Source: Micromonospora parva (GTDB taxonomy: Bacteria; Actinomycetota; Actinomycetes; Mycobacteriales; Micromonosporaceae). From it: DNA of 64,000 bases. Location: assembly GCF_000718515.1 (NCBI RefSeq), contig NZ_JNZS01000027.1:1-64000 (forward strand). Direction: 5' to 3'. The notes under the pieces are model-generated. The model made no database searches and was not told the DNA's origin. It saw nothing but the letters and a program-made list of their open reading frames with translations. The position numbers and the translations under genes are program-made. Shown here one piece after another: positions 28,942 to 36,697 of the stretch; the first letter of the stretch is position 1, and each line of letters opens with the position of its first letter.

Positions 28942-29838
28942 TCAGATCAGCCCGGCCCGGGCCCACAGCAGACGCCCCGGCCCCGCCACCAGGCCGACAC
29001 CCGCCAGGTTGGCGTGCACCCGCGCCGCCGACCAGCGCAGGGTGGCTCGCCAGTGCGGGTTGGCGCGGGCGGCGGCACGACCGACCGCCGGTGGAATGCC
29101 CACCGCCGCGTACACGTCGGGATGGACCAGGCGGTTGGCGATCGTGTAGGCGGCGCGGCCGACCAACAGCCGGGCGTACGCCATGCCCACCGGGCCGGTG
29201 GCCGCCACCGCGGCGGCCAACTCCTCGCGGGCGAACCGGACGTGCCGCGCCTCCTCCACGACGTGGATGCGGGAGACCATCCGGATCAACGGTTGGAGCG
29301 ACTCGTCCGCCATGATCTCGCGCTGGAACGCGTCGAGGATCTCCTCCGCGATGAGGATCGCGGCGTACATCCGGGGGCCGCTGGCGGTGGCCTTGAGGAA
29401 GCGCCCGAGGTGGTGGTCCACAGTGCTCGCGCGGTAGACCGGGCAACCCATCGCCTCGATCAGCCGGCCGAACATGATGGAGTGGCGGCACTCGTCGGCG
29501 ACCTCGGTCAACGCGTACTGGGCCTGGCGGCTGGTCGGGTCGGCGCGGTAGTACTCCCGGATCAGCATCTGCATGAGGATCGTCTCGAACCACAGCCCGG
29601 CGCTGGCGGCGCTGGCCACCTCGTGCCTCGTCAGTTCGACGCGCTGCTCCTCGCTGAGCCGCTCCCACAACGGCGTGCCGTAGAGGCTGCTGCGTTGTGG
29701 GGGCAGCCAGTAGGCGCCGGGAATGTGCGGGGCGTCCCAGTCGATCTCGACGGTGGGGTCGTAGCTGGTCCGCAGTGTGGACGTGAGCAGTCGCTCGGCG
29801 ACCGCCGCGCGCTCGGTTTTCGCCGGTGCGGCCTCCAT
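28942..29838 (-). CDS. AurF-like diiron oxygenase family protein
   Basis: This 298-residue helical protein resembles the p-aminobenzoate N-oxygenase AurF family. Diiron ligand motifs are visible: an early glutamate in HEVASAASAGLWFE, E116-x2-H119 in EVADECRHS, E165/E166 in AEEILDAF, and E196-x2-H199 in VVEEARHV. Members oxidise aryl-amines or, in many actinobacteria, have unknown substrates. ATG at 29838 follows GGAGGAG closely. It is divergent from a TetR gene and its oxidation operon, with only 48 bases between, so joint control is likely. No biosynthetic gene cluster is seen around it. Confidence 0.82.
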   Translation of the reverse strand: MEAAPAKTERAAVAERLLTSTLRTSYDPTVEIDWDAPHIPGAYWLPPQRSSLYGTPLWERLSEEQRVELTRHEVASAASAGLWFETILMQMLIREYYRADPTSRQAQYALTEVADECRHSIMFGRLIEAMGCPVYRASTVDHHLGRFLKATASGPRMYAAILIAEEILDAFQREIMADESLQPLIRMVSRIHVVEEARHVRFAREELAAAVAATGPVGMAYARLLVGRAAYTIANRLVHPDVYAAVGIPPAVGRAAARANPHWRATLRWSAARVHANLAGVGLVAGPGRLLWARAGLI

Positions 29839-29865
29839 GACTCCTCCATATTGACGTGACGGCCG

Positions 29866-29876
29866 GTAACTGTTAC
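29866..29876. promoter_or_regulatory. Palindrome in the AurF-TetR divergent promoter
   Basis: GTAAC-T-GTTAC is a perfect 11-base palindrome in the 48-base gap. It lies 10 bases before the TetR start and 27 before the AurF-like start, where a TetR dimer would control both directions. Confidence 0.5.
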
Positions 29877-29886
29877 GAGTAGTAGC

Positions 29887-30606
29887 ATGCAATCGCCGCT
29901 CACTGATGTCAATGCATCCGACCCACCTCCGGCCGACGATCCGAAAGCGAAGGGCAACGGCCGCCGGGACCGCTGGGCAGACCATCGTGAGCACCGACGG
30001 CAGGAGTTGGTCGGCGCCGCCGTGCAGGCGCTGCTGCGACACGGCCCGGACGTCGACATGGAACAGGTCGCCGCCACCGCGGGCGTCAGCAAACCGGTCC
30101 TGTACCGCTACTTCGCCGACAAGTCGCAGCTCTGGGTCGCGGTGAGCGAGGTGGTGGCGGCCCGGGTGGTCGACGCCATCGCGCCGGCGATCGAGCAGGT
30201 CCGCGAGGAACGTGACCTGGTCGAGGCGACGATCGACGCGTACCTCGGGGTGATCGAGTCACAGCCCACGCTCTACCGGTTCCTGATGCGACAGTCCGGT
30301 CAACCCGGCATCCACCAGGTGGTCGCCGGCACCAGCCGGCAGGTCGCCGCCGGGCTGGCCCGGGTGATCGGTGACCGGTTACGGGCGCTGGGGCTGGACG
30401 CCGGCCCGGCGGAGCCCTGGGCGTACGGCCTGGTGGGCTTCGTGCAGGCGGTCGGCGACTGGTGGACCACGCACGGCCAGCCGATCAGCCGGGCCGCCCT
30501 CACCGACTACCTGACCACTCTGCTGTGGAGCGGCATCGAGGGGGTACGCGCCAGCGCCGACCTGCCGCCCGAGCTGACCCGCGCCCACGAACGGATCGTG
30601 CCGTGA
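29887..30606 (+). CDS. TetR-family regulator of the monooxygenase operon
   Basis: This 239-residue protein has a TetR helix-turn-helix at about 35-85 (ELVGAAVQALLRHGPDVDME, then AGVSKPVLYRYFADKSQLW) and a TetR_C-type ligand domain. It begins at ATG 29887 with no Shine-Dalgarno, so it may be leaderless. The stop overlaps the next gene (GTGA at 30603-30606), so the repressor is the first gene of the operon it probably controls. Confidence 0.88.
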   Translation: MQSPLTDVNASDPPPADDPKAKGNGRRDRWADHREHRRQELVGAAVQALLRHGPDVDMEQVAATAGVSKPVLYRYFADKSQLWVAVSEVVAARVVDAIAPAIEQVREERDLVEATIDAYLGVIESQPTLYRFLMRQSGQPGIHQVVAGTSRQVAAGLARVIGDRLRALGLDAGPAEPWAYGLVGFVQAVGDWWTTHGQPISRAALTDYLTTLLWSGIEGVRASADLPPELTRAHERIVP

Positions 30607-30902
30607 CCTACCACGGCCCGGCGGGTGTCGAGGGCATCTCGGTCCGGGTGCATCTCAGCGGGCGGTGGGAGCCGGTCGACGGTCGCTTCCACTGGGGTGG
30701 GCGGATCGAACCGGCGCCACTGGTGACCCACCTGCTGCGCCGCGGGCGGCGCGACGTCGAGGTGCGCATCGCCGACCGGGTCCGACCCGCCCGACTGGCC
30801 GAGGTCGACCCGTGGGGCGGCGTACGCGTCACCGGCGTGGGCGATCCGCCCTGGCCGCCCGAGCCCGACCCAGCCGCCGCAACCGAGCCCACGGAGGAGT
30901 GA
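30603..30902 (+). CDS. DUF4873-type small protein
   Basis: This 99-residue protein fits the DUF4873 family, often found beside flavin monooxygenases in mycobacteria and relatives. Visible motifs are YHGPAGVEGISVRVHLSGRW, EPVDGRFHWGGRI and WGGVRVTGVG. It is an all-beta protein of unknown role, possibly an accessory to the monooxygenase that starts immediately after its stop. It is translationally coupled to the TetR gene. Confidence 0.8.
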   Translation: MTYHGPAGVEGISVRVHLSGRWEPVDGRFHWGGRIEPAPLVTHLLRRGRRDVEVRIADRVRPARLAEVDPWGGVRVTGVGDPPWPPEPDPAAATEPTEE

Positions 30903-32396
30903 ATGGAGACAGACGTTGCCATCATCGGCGCCGGCTTCGGTGGCCTGGGCGCCGCCATCCGCCTGCAGCGGGCCGGCTTCACCGACTTTCTCGTCTTCGA
31001 CCGGGGTGACGACGTCGGCGGCACCTGGCGGGACAACAGCTACCCCGGCTGCGCCTGCGACGTCCCGTCGCACCTCTACTCGTTCTCCTTCGCGCCCAAC
31101 CCGAACTGGTCCAACACCTTCTCCGGTCAGCCGGAGATCTGGGACTACCTGCGCGGCTGCGTCGACCGCTTCGGGATCCGCCCGAGGTTGCGGCTGCGCC
31201 ACGAGGTGCACGAGGCGAGGTGGGACGATCAGCGCCAACGGTGGCTGCTGCGCACCTCCGGCGGCGAGCACACCGCCCGGGTCCTGATCTGTGCGGCCGG
31301 CCCGCTCAGCGACCCGGCCATCCCCGACCTGCCCGGGATCGACGAGTTCGCCGGCACCGTGTTCCACTCGGCGCGGTGGCGGCACGATCACGACCTCACC
31401 GGCCGCCGCGTCGCGGTGATCGGCACCGGCGCCTCCGCCGTCCAGTTCGTGCCCCAGATCCAGCCGACGGTCGAGAAGCTGACGCTCTTCCAGCGCACCC
31501 CCGCGTGGATCATGCCGAGGCTGTCGCGCCGGATCAGCGCTGTCGAGCAGGCCGCGTTTCGCACAGTGCCCGGCGCGCAACGCCTCGCCCGGGCACGGCT
31601 CTATCTGCTCCGCGAGAGCCTGGGCCTGGGCTTCCTGTACCCGGCGCTCAACCGCTTCGCCTCCCGGCTGTCACTGCGTACGCTGCGCCGGCAGGTCCCC
31701 GACCAGCACCTGCGGGACAAGCTCACCCCCCGGTACACGATGGGTTGCAAGCGGGTGCTGATCTCCAACGACTACTGGCCGTCGCTCACCCGGCCCAACG
31801 TCGACGTGGTGACCGCCGGCATCGCCCGGCTCGTGCCGGACGGCCTCGTCACCGACGACGGTGTGCACCACGCGGCGGACACGGTCATCTTCGGCACCGG
31901 CTTCCATGTCACCGACTCCCCCGTCGTGCGGCGCATCCACGGCCGTGCCGGACGTAGCCTGAGCGAGGCCTGGACCCCGAGCATGCACGCGTACCGGGGC
32001 ACCACCATCGCCGGCTTCCCCAACCTGTTCTTCCTGCTCGGCCCGAACACCGGGCTCGGGCACACCTCGGTGGTGCTGATGATCGAGGCGCAGTTGCGCC
32101 TGGTCCTCGCGGCCCTGCGGCACATGCGGGCCACGGGCATCCAGGCCATCGAGCCCACCGCGCAGGCGCAACAGCGCTGGACCGAGCGGATCGACCAGAA
32201 GATGGCCGGCACCGTCTGGCAGACCGGCTGTTCGAGCTGGTATCTCGACGCCACCGGCCGCAACACCACCGTCTGGCCGGGCCTCGCGACCAGCTTCCGG
32301 ATGCGTCTGCGCCGCTTCCGCCCGGCCGACTACCGGACCGTTTCGGCCGGCAGCACCCCCAACGACTCGGAACGGGAGCATGCCGATGCGCTATGA
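30903..32396 (+). CDS. Flavin-containing monooxygenase, Baeyer-Villiger type
   Basis: This 497-residue enzyme has an FAD Rossmann motif GAGFGG at 9-14, the Baeyer-Villiger fingerprint F149-A-G-T-V-F-H155-S-A-R-W159-R-H-D162, and an NADPH motif GTGASA at 174-179. It also has the VGGTWRDNSYPGCACDVPS stretch typical of class B monooxygenases. It would convert a ketone to an ester using NADPH and oxygen. The following SDR and alpha/beta hydrolase could produce the ketone and cleave the ester, giving an alcohol-ketone-ester-acid route. The substrate is unknown; the layout recalls the mycobacterial mymA-type operons. Confidence 0.93.
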   Translation: METDVAIIGAGFGGLGAAIRLQRAGFTDFLVFDRGDDVGGTWRDNSYPGCACDVPSHLYSFSFAPNPNWSNTFSGQPEIWDYLRGCVDRFGIRPRLRLRHEVHEARWDDQRQRWLLRTSGGEHTARVLICAAGPLSDPAIPDLPGIDEFAGTVFHSARWRHDHDLTGRRVAVIGTGASAVQFVPQIQPTVEKLTLFQRTPAWIMPRLSRRISAVEQAAFRTVPGAQRLARARLYLLRESLGLGFLYPALNRFASRLSLRTLRRQVPDQHLRDKLTPRYTMGCKRVLISNDYWPSLTRPNVDVVTAGIARLVPDGLVTDDGVHHAADTVIFGTGFHVTDSPVVRRIHGRAGRSLSEAWTPSMHAYRGTTIAGFPNLFFLLGPNTGLGHTSVVLMIEAQLRLVLAALRHMRATGIQAIEPTAQAQQRWTERIDQKMAGTVWQTGCSSWYLDATGRNTTVWPGLATSFRMRLRRFRPADYRTVSAGSTPNDSEREHADAL

Positions 32397-33258
32397 CCTG
32401 GCCGGCAAGACCATTCTCATCACCGGCGCGGCGCGCGGCATCGGGGCGCAACTGGCCCGCGAGGCCGTCGCCCGCGGGGCCCGGGTCGCCCTCGTCGGCC
32501 TGGAGGGCGAGCTGCTCGAGCGGCTCAGCGCCGACCTCGACGCGCACTGGTACGAGTGCGACGTCACCGACCAGGCGGCGTTGGACGCCGCCGTGGCCTC
32601 GACCGTGGACCGCTTCGGTGGCATCGACGTCGTCGTGGCCAACGCGGGCATCGCGAACCTCGGCACCGTCGCCGTGGGACCGGTCGACGCGCTGGTCCGT
32701 ACCGTCGAGGTGAACCTCTGCGGCGCGATCCGCACGGTCAGCGCGGCGCTGCCCCACGTCACCGCCGCCCGTGGTCACGTCCTGATCGTCTCGTCCGCCG
32801 CGGCCTTCACGGCGATGCCCGGCATGGCCGCCTACTGCGCGTCCAAGGCGGGGGTGGAGCAGTTCGCCAACGTGCTGCGCCTGGAGACCCGCCCGCAGGG
32901 CGTCACCGTCGGCACCGCGCATCCGATCTGGATCGACACCGACCTGGTCCGCGACATCCGTGACGACCTGGCGTCGTTCCGCACCGCGCTGCGCCGGCTG
33001 CCACGGCCGCTGTCCACGGTCGTCCCGGTCGAGCAGTGCGTCGAGGCCCTGCTGCGCGGTGTCGAGCGCCGCAGACGCAAGGTGTACGTGCCACGCTCGC
33101 TCGCCGTGGTGCAGGCGCTGCGACCGGTGGTGCTGAGCGGCTTGACGGACGCGTTGATCACCAGGTTCGGCGGCCGGACGATGGTCGACCAGATGGAGGA
33201 CGAGGTGCGCCAGCTCGGGCGGTCCTTCGGCAGGACGTCGGTGGGAGGGCGGTCATGA
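32386..33258 (+). CDS. Short-chain dehydrogenase/reductase
   Basis: This 290-residue SDR has TGAARGIG (13-20), NAG (86-88), catalytic serine in IVSSAAAF (136-137), and Y150-CAS-K154. The C-terminal extension (about 230-290) is basic and amphipathic, as in membrane-associated lipid-handling SDRs. ATG at 32386 fits GGGAG 7 bases upstream better than ATG at 32380. It overlaps the end of the monooxygenase and is coupled to the hydrolase by ATGA. Oxidation of an alcohol to the monooxygenase ketone substrate is the likely role. Confidence 0.92.
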   Translation: MRYDLAGKTILITGAARGIGAQLAREAVARGARVALVGLEGELLERLSADLDAHWYECDVTDQAALDAAVASTVDRFGGIDVVVANAGIANLGTVAVGPVDALVRTVEVNLCGAIRTVSAALPHVTAARGHVLIVSSAAAFTAMPGMAAYCASKAGVEQFANVLRLETRPQGVTVGTAHPIWIDTDLVRDIRDDLASFRTALRRLPRPLSTVVPVEQCVEALLRGVERRRRKVYVPRSLAVVQALRPVVLSGLTDALITRFGGRTMVDQMEDEVRQLGRSFGRTSVGGRS

Positions 33259-34082
33259 CAGTTCATTTCCGCCGGGCGGGCAGCGGGGAGCCGCTCGTGC
33301 TCGTCCACGGCATCGGTCACCGTCATCAGGCGTGGGAGCCGGTGTTCGACCGGCTCACCGCCCACCACGACGTGATCGCGCTCGACCTGCCCGGGTTCGG
33401 GAACTCGCCGGTGCCCGGCACCGGCATGCCCGCCGACATGGCCGCCACCGTGGCCGGGGTCCTGCCGGTCCTGACCGGGTGGGGGCTGACGCGTCCGCAC
33501 GTCGCCGGCTACAGCCTCGGTGGGGCGATCGCCCTGGAACTCGCCGCCGCCGGGGCGGTCGCCTCGGCCACCGCACTTTCCCCCGCCGGCTTCTTCACCC
33601 CGGCGGAGCGCCGCCGGGCGCTGGCCATCCTCCGGATGCTCCGGGCCAACTCGTACCTGCCCACGCCGATCATGCGGGTCGCGCTGCGCTCGGCGTACCT
33701 GCGGGCGTTGTGCTTCGCGCCGCTGATGGCCCGCCCGACGCTGCTGGACGTCGAGCGCGCGCTGGGCGACGCGCTCGCCCTACGCCGTGGACGCGGCTTC
33801 AACGCGGTGGCCAGAGCCGCCCGCGACTACCGCTTCGACTGCCATCGACTGTCCGACCCGGCGGTGCCGGTGACCGTCGGCTGGGGCGACCGCGACCGGA
33901 TCTTCGGCGTTCACCAGGCCGAGCGCGTCCGGGCGGGCCTGCCGGCGGCACGGGTGGTGACGCTGCCCCGTTGCGGTCACGTGCCGATGAGCGACGACCC
34001 GGACCTGGTCGCCGCGCTCATCCTGGAGACCACCGGCGCCGTCCCCCGCGGCGACCGGCCGGATCCGTCGGTTGCCGTCTGA
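33255..34082 (+). CDS. Alpha/beta hydrolase
   Basis: This 275-residue hydrolase has the oxyanion stretch LVLVHGIGHRHQAWEPV, nucleophile S87 in GYSLGG, an acid in GWGDRDRIF (D212 or D214) and H242 in RCGHVPM. It is the last gene of the TetR-DUF4873-monooxygenase-SDR operon, overlapping the SDR by ATGA. Hydrolysis of the ester made by the Baeyer-Villiger enzyme would complete the pathway; this is inferred from order only. Confidence 0.9.
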   Translation: MTVHFRRAGSGEPLVLVHGIGHRHQAWEPVFDRLTAHHDVIALDLPGFGNSPVPGTGMPADMAATVAGVLPVLTGWGLTRPHVAGYSLGGAIALELAAAGAVASATALSPAGFFTPAERRRALAILRMLRANSYLPTPIMRVALRSAYLRALCFAPLMARPTLLDVERALGDALALRRGRGFNAVARAARDYRFDCHRLSDPAVPVTVGWGDRDRIFGVHQAERVRAGLPAARVVTLPRCGHVPMSDDPDLVAALILETTGAVPRGDRPDPSVAV

Positions 34083-34121
34083 CGGTCCCGAGTCAGGAAG
34101 ATCACTTCACACGCTAAAAAC

Positions 34122-34151
34122 TTGCAGTCTGTGCAACTTCGCTCCTAGCCT
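34122..34151 (+). promoter_or_regulatory. Promoter and operator of the TetR-efflux pair
   Basis: TTGCAG (34122-34127) and TAGCCT (34146-34151), with an 18-base spacer, form a promoter 7 bases before the GTG start, so the message is probably leaderless. Inverted repeat TTGCA-N5-TGCAA (34122-34136) covers the -35 and suits autorepression by the TetR protein. Confidence 0.6.
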
Positions 34152-34158
34152 CGCTCGC

Positions 34159-34779
34159 GTGACCGACACCGACAACGTCGCCATCGGGCGTCGGGACCGC
34201 AAGAAGGCACAGACCCGGGCCGCGCTGACCGCCGCCGCGTTGCGACTGGTGGCCGAACGCGGCCTGGAGCACGTGACCGTGGAGGAGATCAGCGAGGCCG
34301 CAGACGTCTCCTCGCGGACCTTCTTCAACTACTTCACCTGCAAGGACGAGGCACTCACCGACGATCCGGCACTCGACGGCACACCGGTCGTGGCGCGTCT
34401 GGCCGCCGTCCCCGCGCACGTGCCGGCCTTGCGGGCCGTCCGGCTGGCCCTCGACGAGGCGATCGACACGATCCAGGCCGACCGGGAGCTGTGGCGGTTG
34501 CGGCTCACGGTCATCACCCAGAACCCCACGCTGCTGCCTCGGCTGGTGTCCAGCAACATCGCGACCGAGCGGGCCATGGTCTCGGTCATCGCCACCCGCC
34601 TCGGCGTGGGCCCCGACCACGGCCTCCCGCCACTGATCACCGCTGTCACCAGCGCCGCCTTCCACACCGCGATGCTGCGGTGGGCCGCCGGCGACGACAC
34701 CCGCCCGCTCCGCGACCTCGTCGACGAGGCCTTCGCCGCGGTGGCCGCCGGCCTGCCGGATCCGCCACCCGCCTCGTGA
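34159..34779 (+). CDS. TetR-family regulator of a multidrug transporter
   Basis: This 206-residue protein begins VTDTDNVAIGRRDRKKAQTR and has a TetR helix-turn-helix (about 15-65: LVAERGLEHVTVEEISEAAD, SSRTFFNYFTCKDEAL). FFNYF is typical of acyl/MftR-type TetR members near MFS pumps. GTG at 34159 is chosen because a -10 box sits exactly at leaderless spacing. The DHA2 transporter follows 75 bases downstream on the same strand, so drug-responsive derepression of the pump is likely. Confidence 0.88.
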   Translation: MTDTDNVAIGRRDRKKAQTRAALTAAALRLVAERGLEHVTVEEISEAADVSSRTFFNYFTCKDEALTDDPALDGTPVVARLAAVPAHVPALRAVRLALDEAIDTIQADRELWRLRLTVITQNPTLLPRLVSSNIATERAMVSVIATRLGVGPDHGLPPLITAVTSAAFHTAMLRWAAGDDTRPLRDLVDEAFAAVAAGLPDPPPAS

Positions 34780-34854
34780 ACCCCCACCGGTCCCGCCCCG
34801 CCGCATCAGCGCCGGGGCCAGTCACTCCGCCACAAACCCGATAAGGGAGCGTCA

Positions 34855-36432
34855 ATGACCACAACCGCCCCGCCCGCCGACGTCGCCGCCGGCACGCGCA
34901 TGTCGCGTCGGGAGGTGCTCCAGGCCCTGTCCGGCCTGATGGTCGGCATGTTCGTGTCCATCCTCGCCTCCACGGTGGTGGCGAACGCGCTGCCGCGGAT
35001 CATCGCCGACCTCAACGGCAGCCAGACCGTCTACACCTGGATCGTCACCAGCGAACTGCTCGCCATGACCGCGACGGTGCCGCTGTGGGGCAAGATGGCC
35101 GACCTGTACAGCAAGAAGCTGCTGATCCAGCTGTCGCTGGGACTGTTCGTGGTCGGTTCGCTCATCGCGGGCTTCACGCCGAACGTCGAGGTTCTGCTGC
35201 TCAGCCGGGTCGTCCAGGGCATCGGCGCCGGCGGCATGACAGCGCTGGCCACGATCGTCATGGCGGCGATGATCCCGCCGCGTGAGCTGGGCCGCTACGC
35301 CGGCATCTTCGGCGCGGTCTTCGGTGTGGGCACCATCGCCGGTCCGCTGATCGGCGGCCTGCTCGTCGACACGTCGTGGTTGGGCTGGCGGTGGTGCTTC
35401 CTGATCGGCGTCCCGTTCAGCATCATCTCCATCGCCCTTCTCCAGCGCACCCTTCACCTGCCCGTCGTCCGCCGCAAGGCGACGATCGACTGGCTGGGCG
35501 CCCTGCTCATCACCTCGGGCGTCTCCACGCTGCTGATCTGGTCGTCGCTGGCCGGGAACAAGTTCGACTGGGCCTCCGGCTGGACGGCCCTGATGGTCGC
35601 CGGCGGCCTGGTCCTGCTGGCGCTGGCCGTGGTCGTCGAGTCGCGGGCGGCCGAGCCGATCGTCCCGCTCGACATCTTCCGCAACCGCACGGTCTCGCTC
35701 GCGACGATCGCCAGCGTGCTGGTGGGTGTGGCGATGTTCGGCGGCACCGTCTTCCTCTCCCAGTACTTCCAGATCTCGCTGGGCAAGTCGCCCACCGTCG
35801 CGGGCCTCATGAGCCTCCCGATGATCTTCGGTCTGCTGGTGTCGTCGACGGTGGCCGGGCAGCTCATCACGAAGTACGGGCGGTGGAAGGCGTACCTGGT
35901 CGCCGGCGCCGCGGTGATGACCGCCGGCATGCTGCTGCTCGGCACCATCGACGCCAACACCAGCGTCGTCGTCCTGTCGATCTACATGGCCGTGCTGGGT
36001 GTCGGCGTCGGCATGCTCATGCAGAACCTCGTGCTCGCCGCGCAGAACGACGTGCCAGCGCAGGAGCTCGGCGCTGCCACCTCCGTACTGACGTTCTTCC
36101 GCAGCATGGGCGGCGCGATCGGGGTCAGCGCCCTCGGCGCGGTCCTGGCGAGCCGGGTGACCTCACTGACGACCGAGCGTCTCGGCCCGGCGGCCACCGC
36201 CGGTGGTGGCTCCACCGAGGTGCCCGACCTGTCCACCCTGCCCGAACCGGTGGTACGCATCCTCCAGGACGTGTACGGCATCGCCACCGCGGACCTCTTC
36301 CTGGTCGGCGCGCCGTTCGCGCTGCTGGCGCTGATCGTCGTGCTGTTCATCAAGGAGAAGCCGCTGCACACCGTCAGCGGGGACGAACGACGCGCCCAGG
36401 AGGAGGCGGCCGCAAAGGCCGCGATGCACTGA
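34855..36432 (+). CDS. MFS multidrug efflux transporter (DHA2, 14-helix family)
   Basis: This 525-residue integral membrane protein has about 14 helices and DHA2 motifs: motif A-like LWGKMADLYSKK, motif C-like FGVGTIAGPLIGGLLVD, and LASTVVANALPRI in the first helix. It exports drugs or cations by proton antiport. ATG at 34855 follows GGGAG. A strong hairpin lies after the stop. The TetR gene upstream is the probable local repressor. Confidence 0.93.
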   Translation: MTTTAPPADVAAGTRMSRREVLQALSGLMVGMFVSILASTVVANALPRIIADLNGSQTVYTWIVTSELLAMTATVPLWGKMADLYSKKLLIQLSLGLFVVGSLIAGFTPNVEVLLLSRVVQGIGAGGMTALATIVMAAMIPPRELGRYAGIFGAVFGVGTIAGPLIGGLLVDTSWLGWRWCFLIGVPFSIISIALLQRTLHLPVVRRKATIDWLGALLITSGVSTLLIWSSLAGNKFDWASGWTALMVAGGLVLLALAVVVESRAAEPIVPLDIFRNRTVSLATIASVLVGVAMFGGTVFLSQYFQISLGKSPTVAGLMSLPMIFGLLVSSTVAGQLITKYGRWKAYLVAGAAVMTAGMLLLGTIDANTSVVVLSIYMAVLGVGVGMLMQNLVLAAQNDVPAQELGAATSVLTFFRSMGGAIGVSALGAVLASRVTSLTTERLGPAATAGGGSTEVPDLSTLPEPVVRILQDVYGIATADLFLVGAPFALLALIVVLFIKEKPLHTVSGDERRAQEEAAAKAAMH

Positions 36433-36449
36433 GCGGTACGACAGAGAGT

Positions 36450-36477
36450 CGGGGGCGGGCCGGAGGGCCCGCCCCCG
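36450..36477 (+). terminator. Terminator after the DHA2 transporter
   Basis: A 12-bp perfect GC stem (36450-36461 with 36466-36477) and a 4-base loop start 17 bases after the stop. Confidence 0.8.
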
Positions 36478-36541
36478 CTTCGTGCCCCCTTCCGGCCTCA
36501 GCCGCGGGCGCCGACGTCGCCATCCCCGCGTTTTTCGGTAA

Positions 36542-36575
36542 TCACATGACGTGCACAAGTCGCCACGTAACGTGA
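36542..36575. promoter_or_regulatory. Long imperfect inverted repeat upstream of the OFA transporter
   Basis: Arms TCACATGACGTG (36542-36553) and CACGTAACGTGA (36564-36575) match at 10 of 12 positions across a 10-base centre. It lies about 120 bases before the transporter start and 65 bases after the previous terminator, so it may be an operator for the transporter. No regulator gene is adjacent. Confidence 0.45.
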
Positions 36576-36697
36576 GGTAGAGCCGGTAATCGGCTGATCG
36601 CCAGACGTGCGCCCGGCCGCCACTGCGGCGGCGCCGCTCGGCCAACTGCCGGGTCGGACAGCTCCGCAACGTCGCTCAGCCGCAGGAGGTGTGGACG

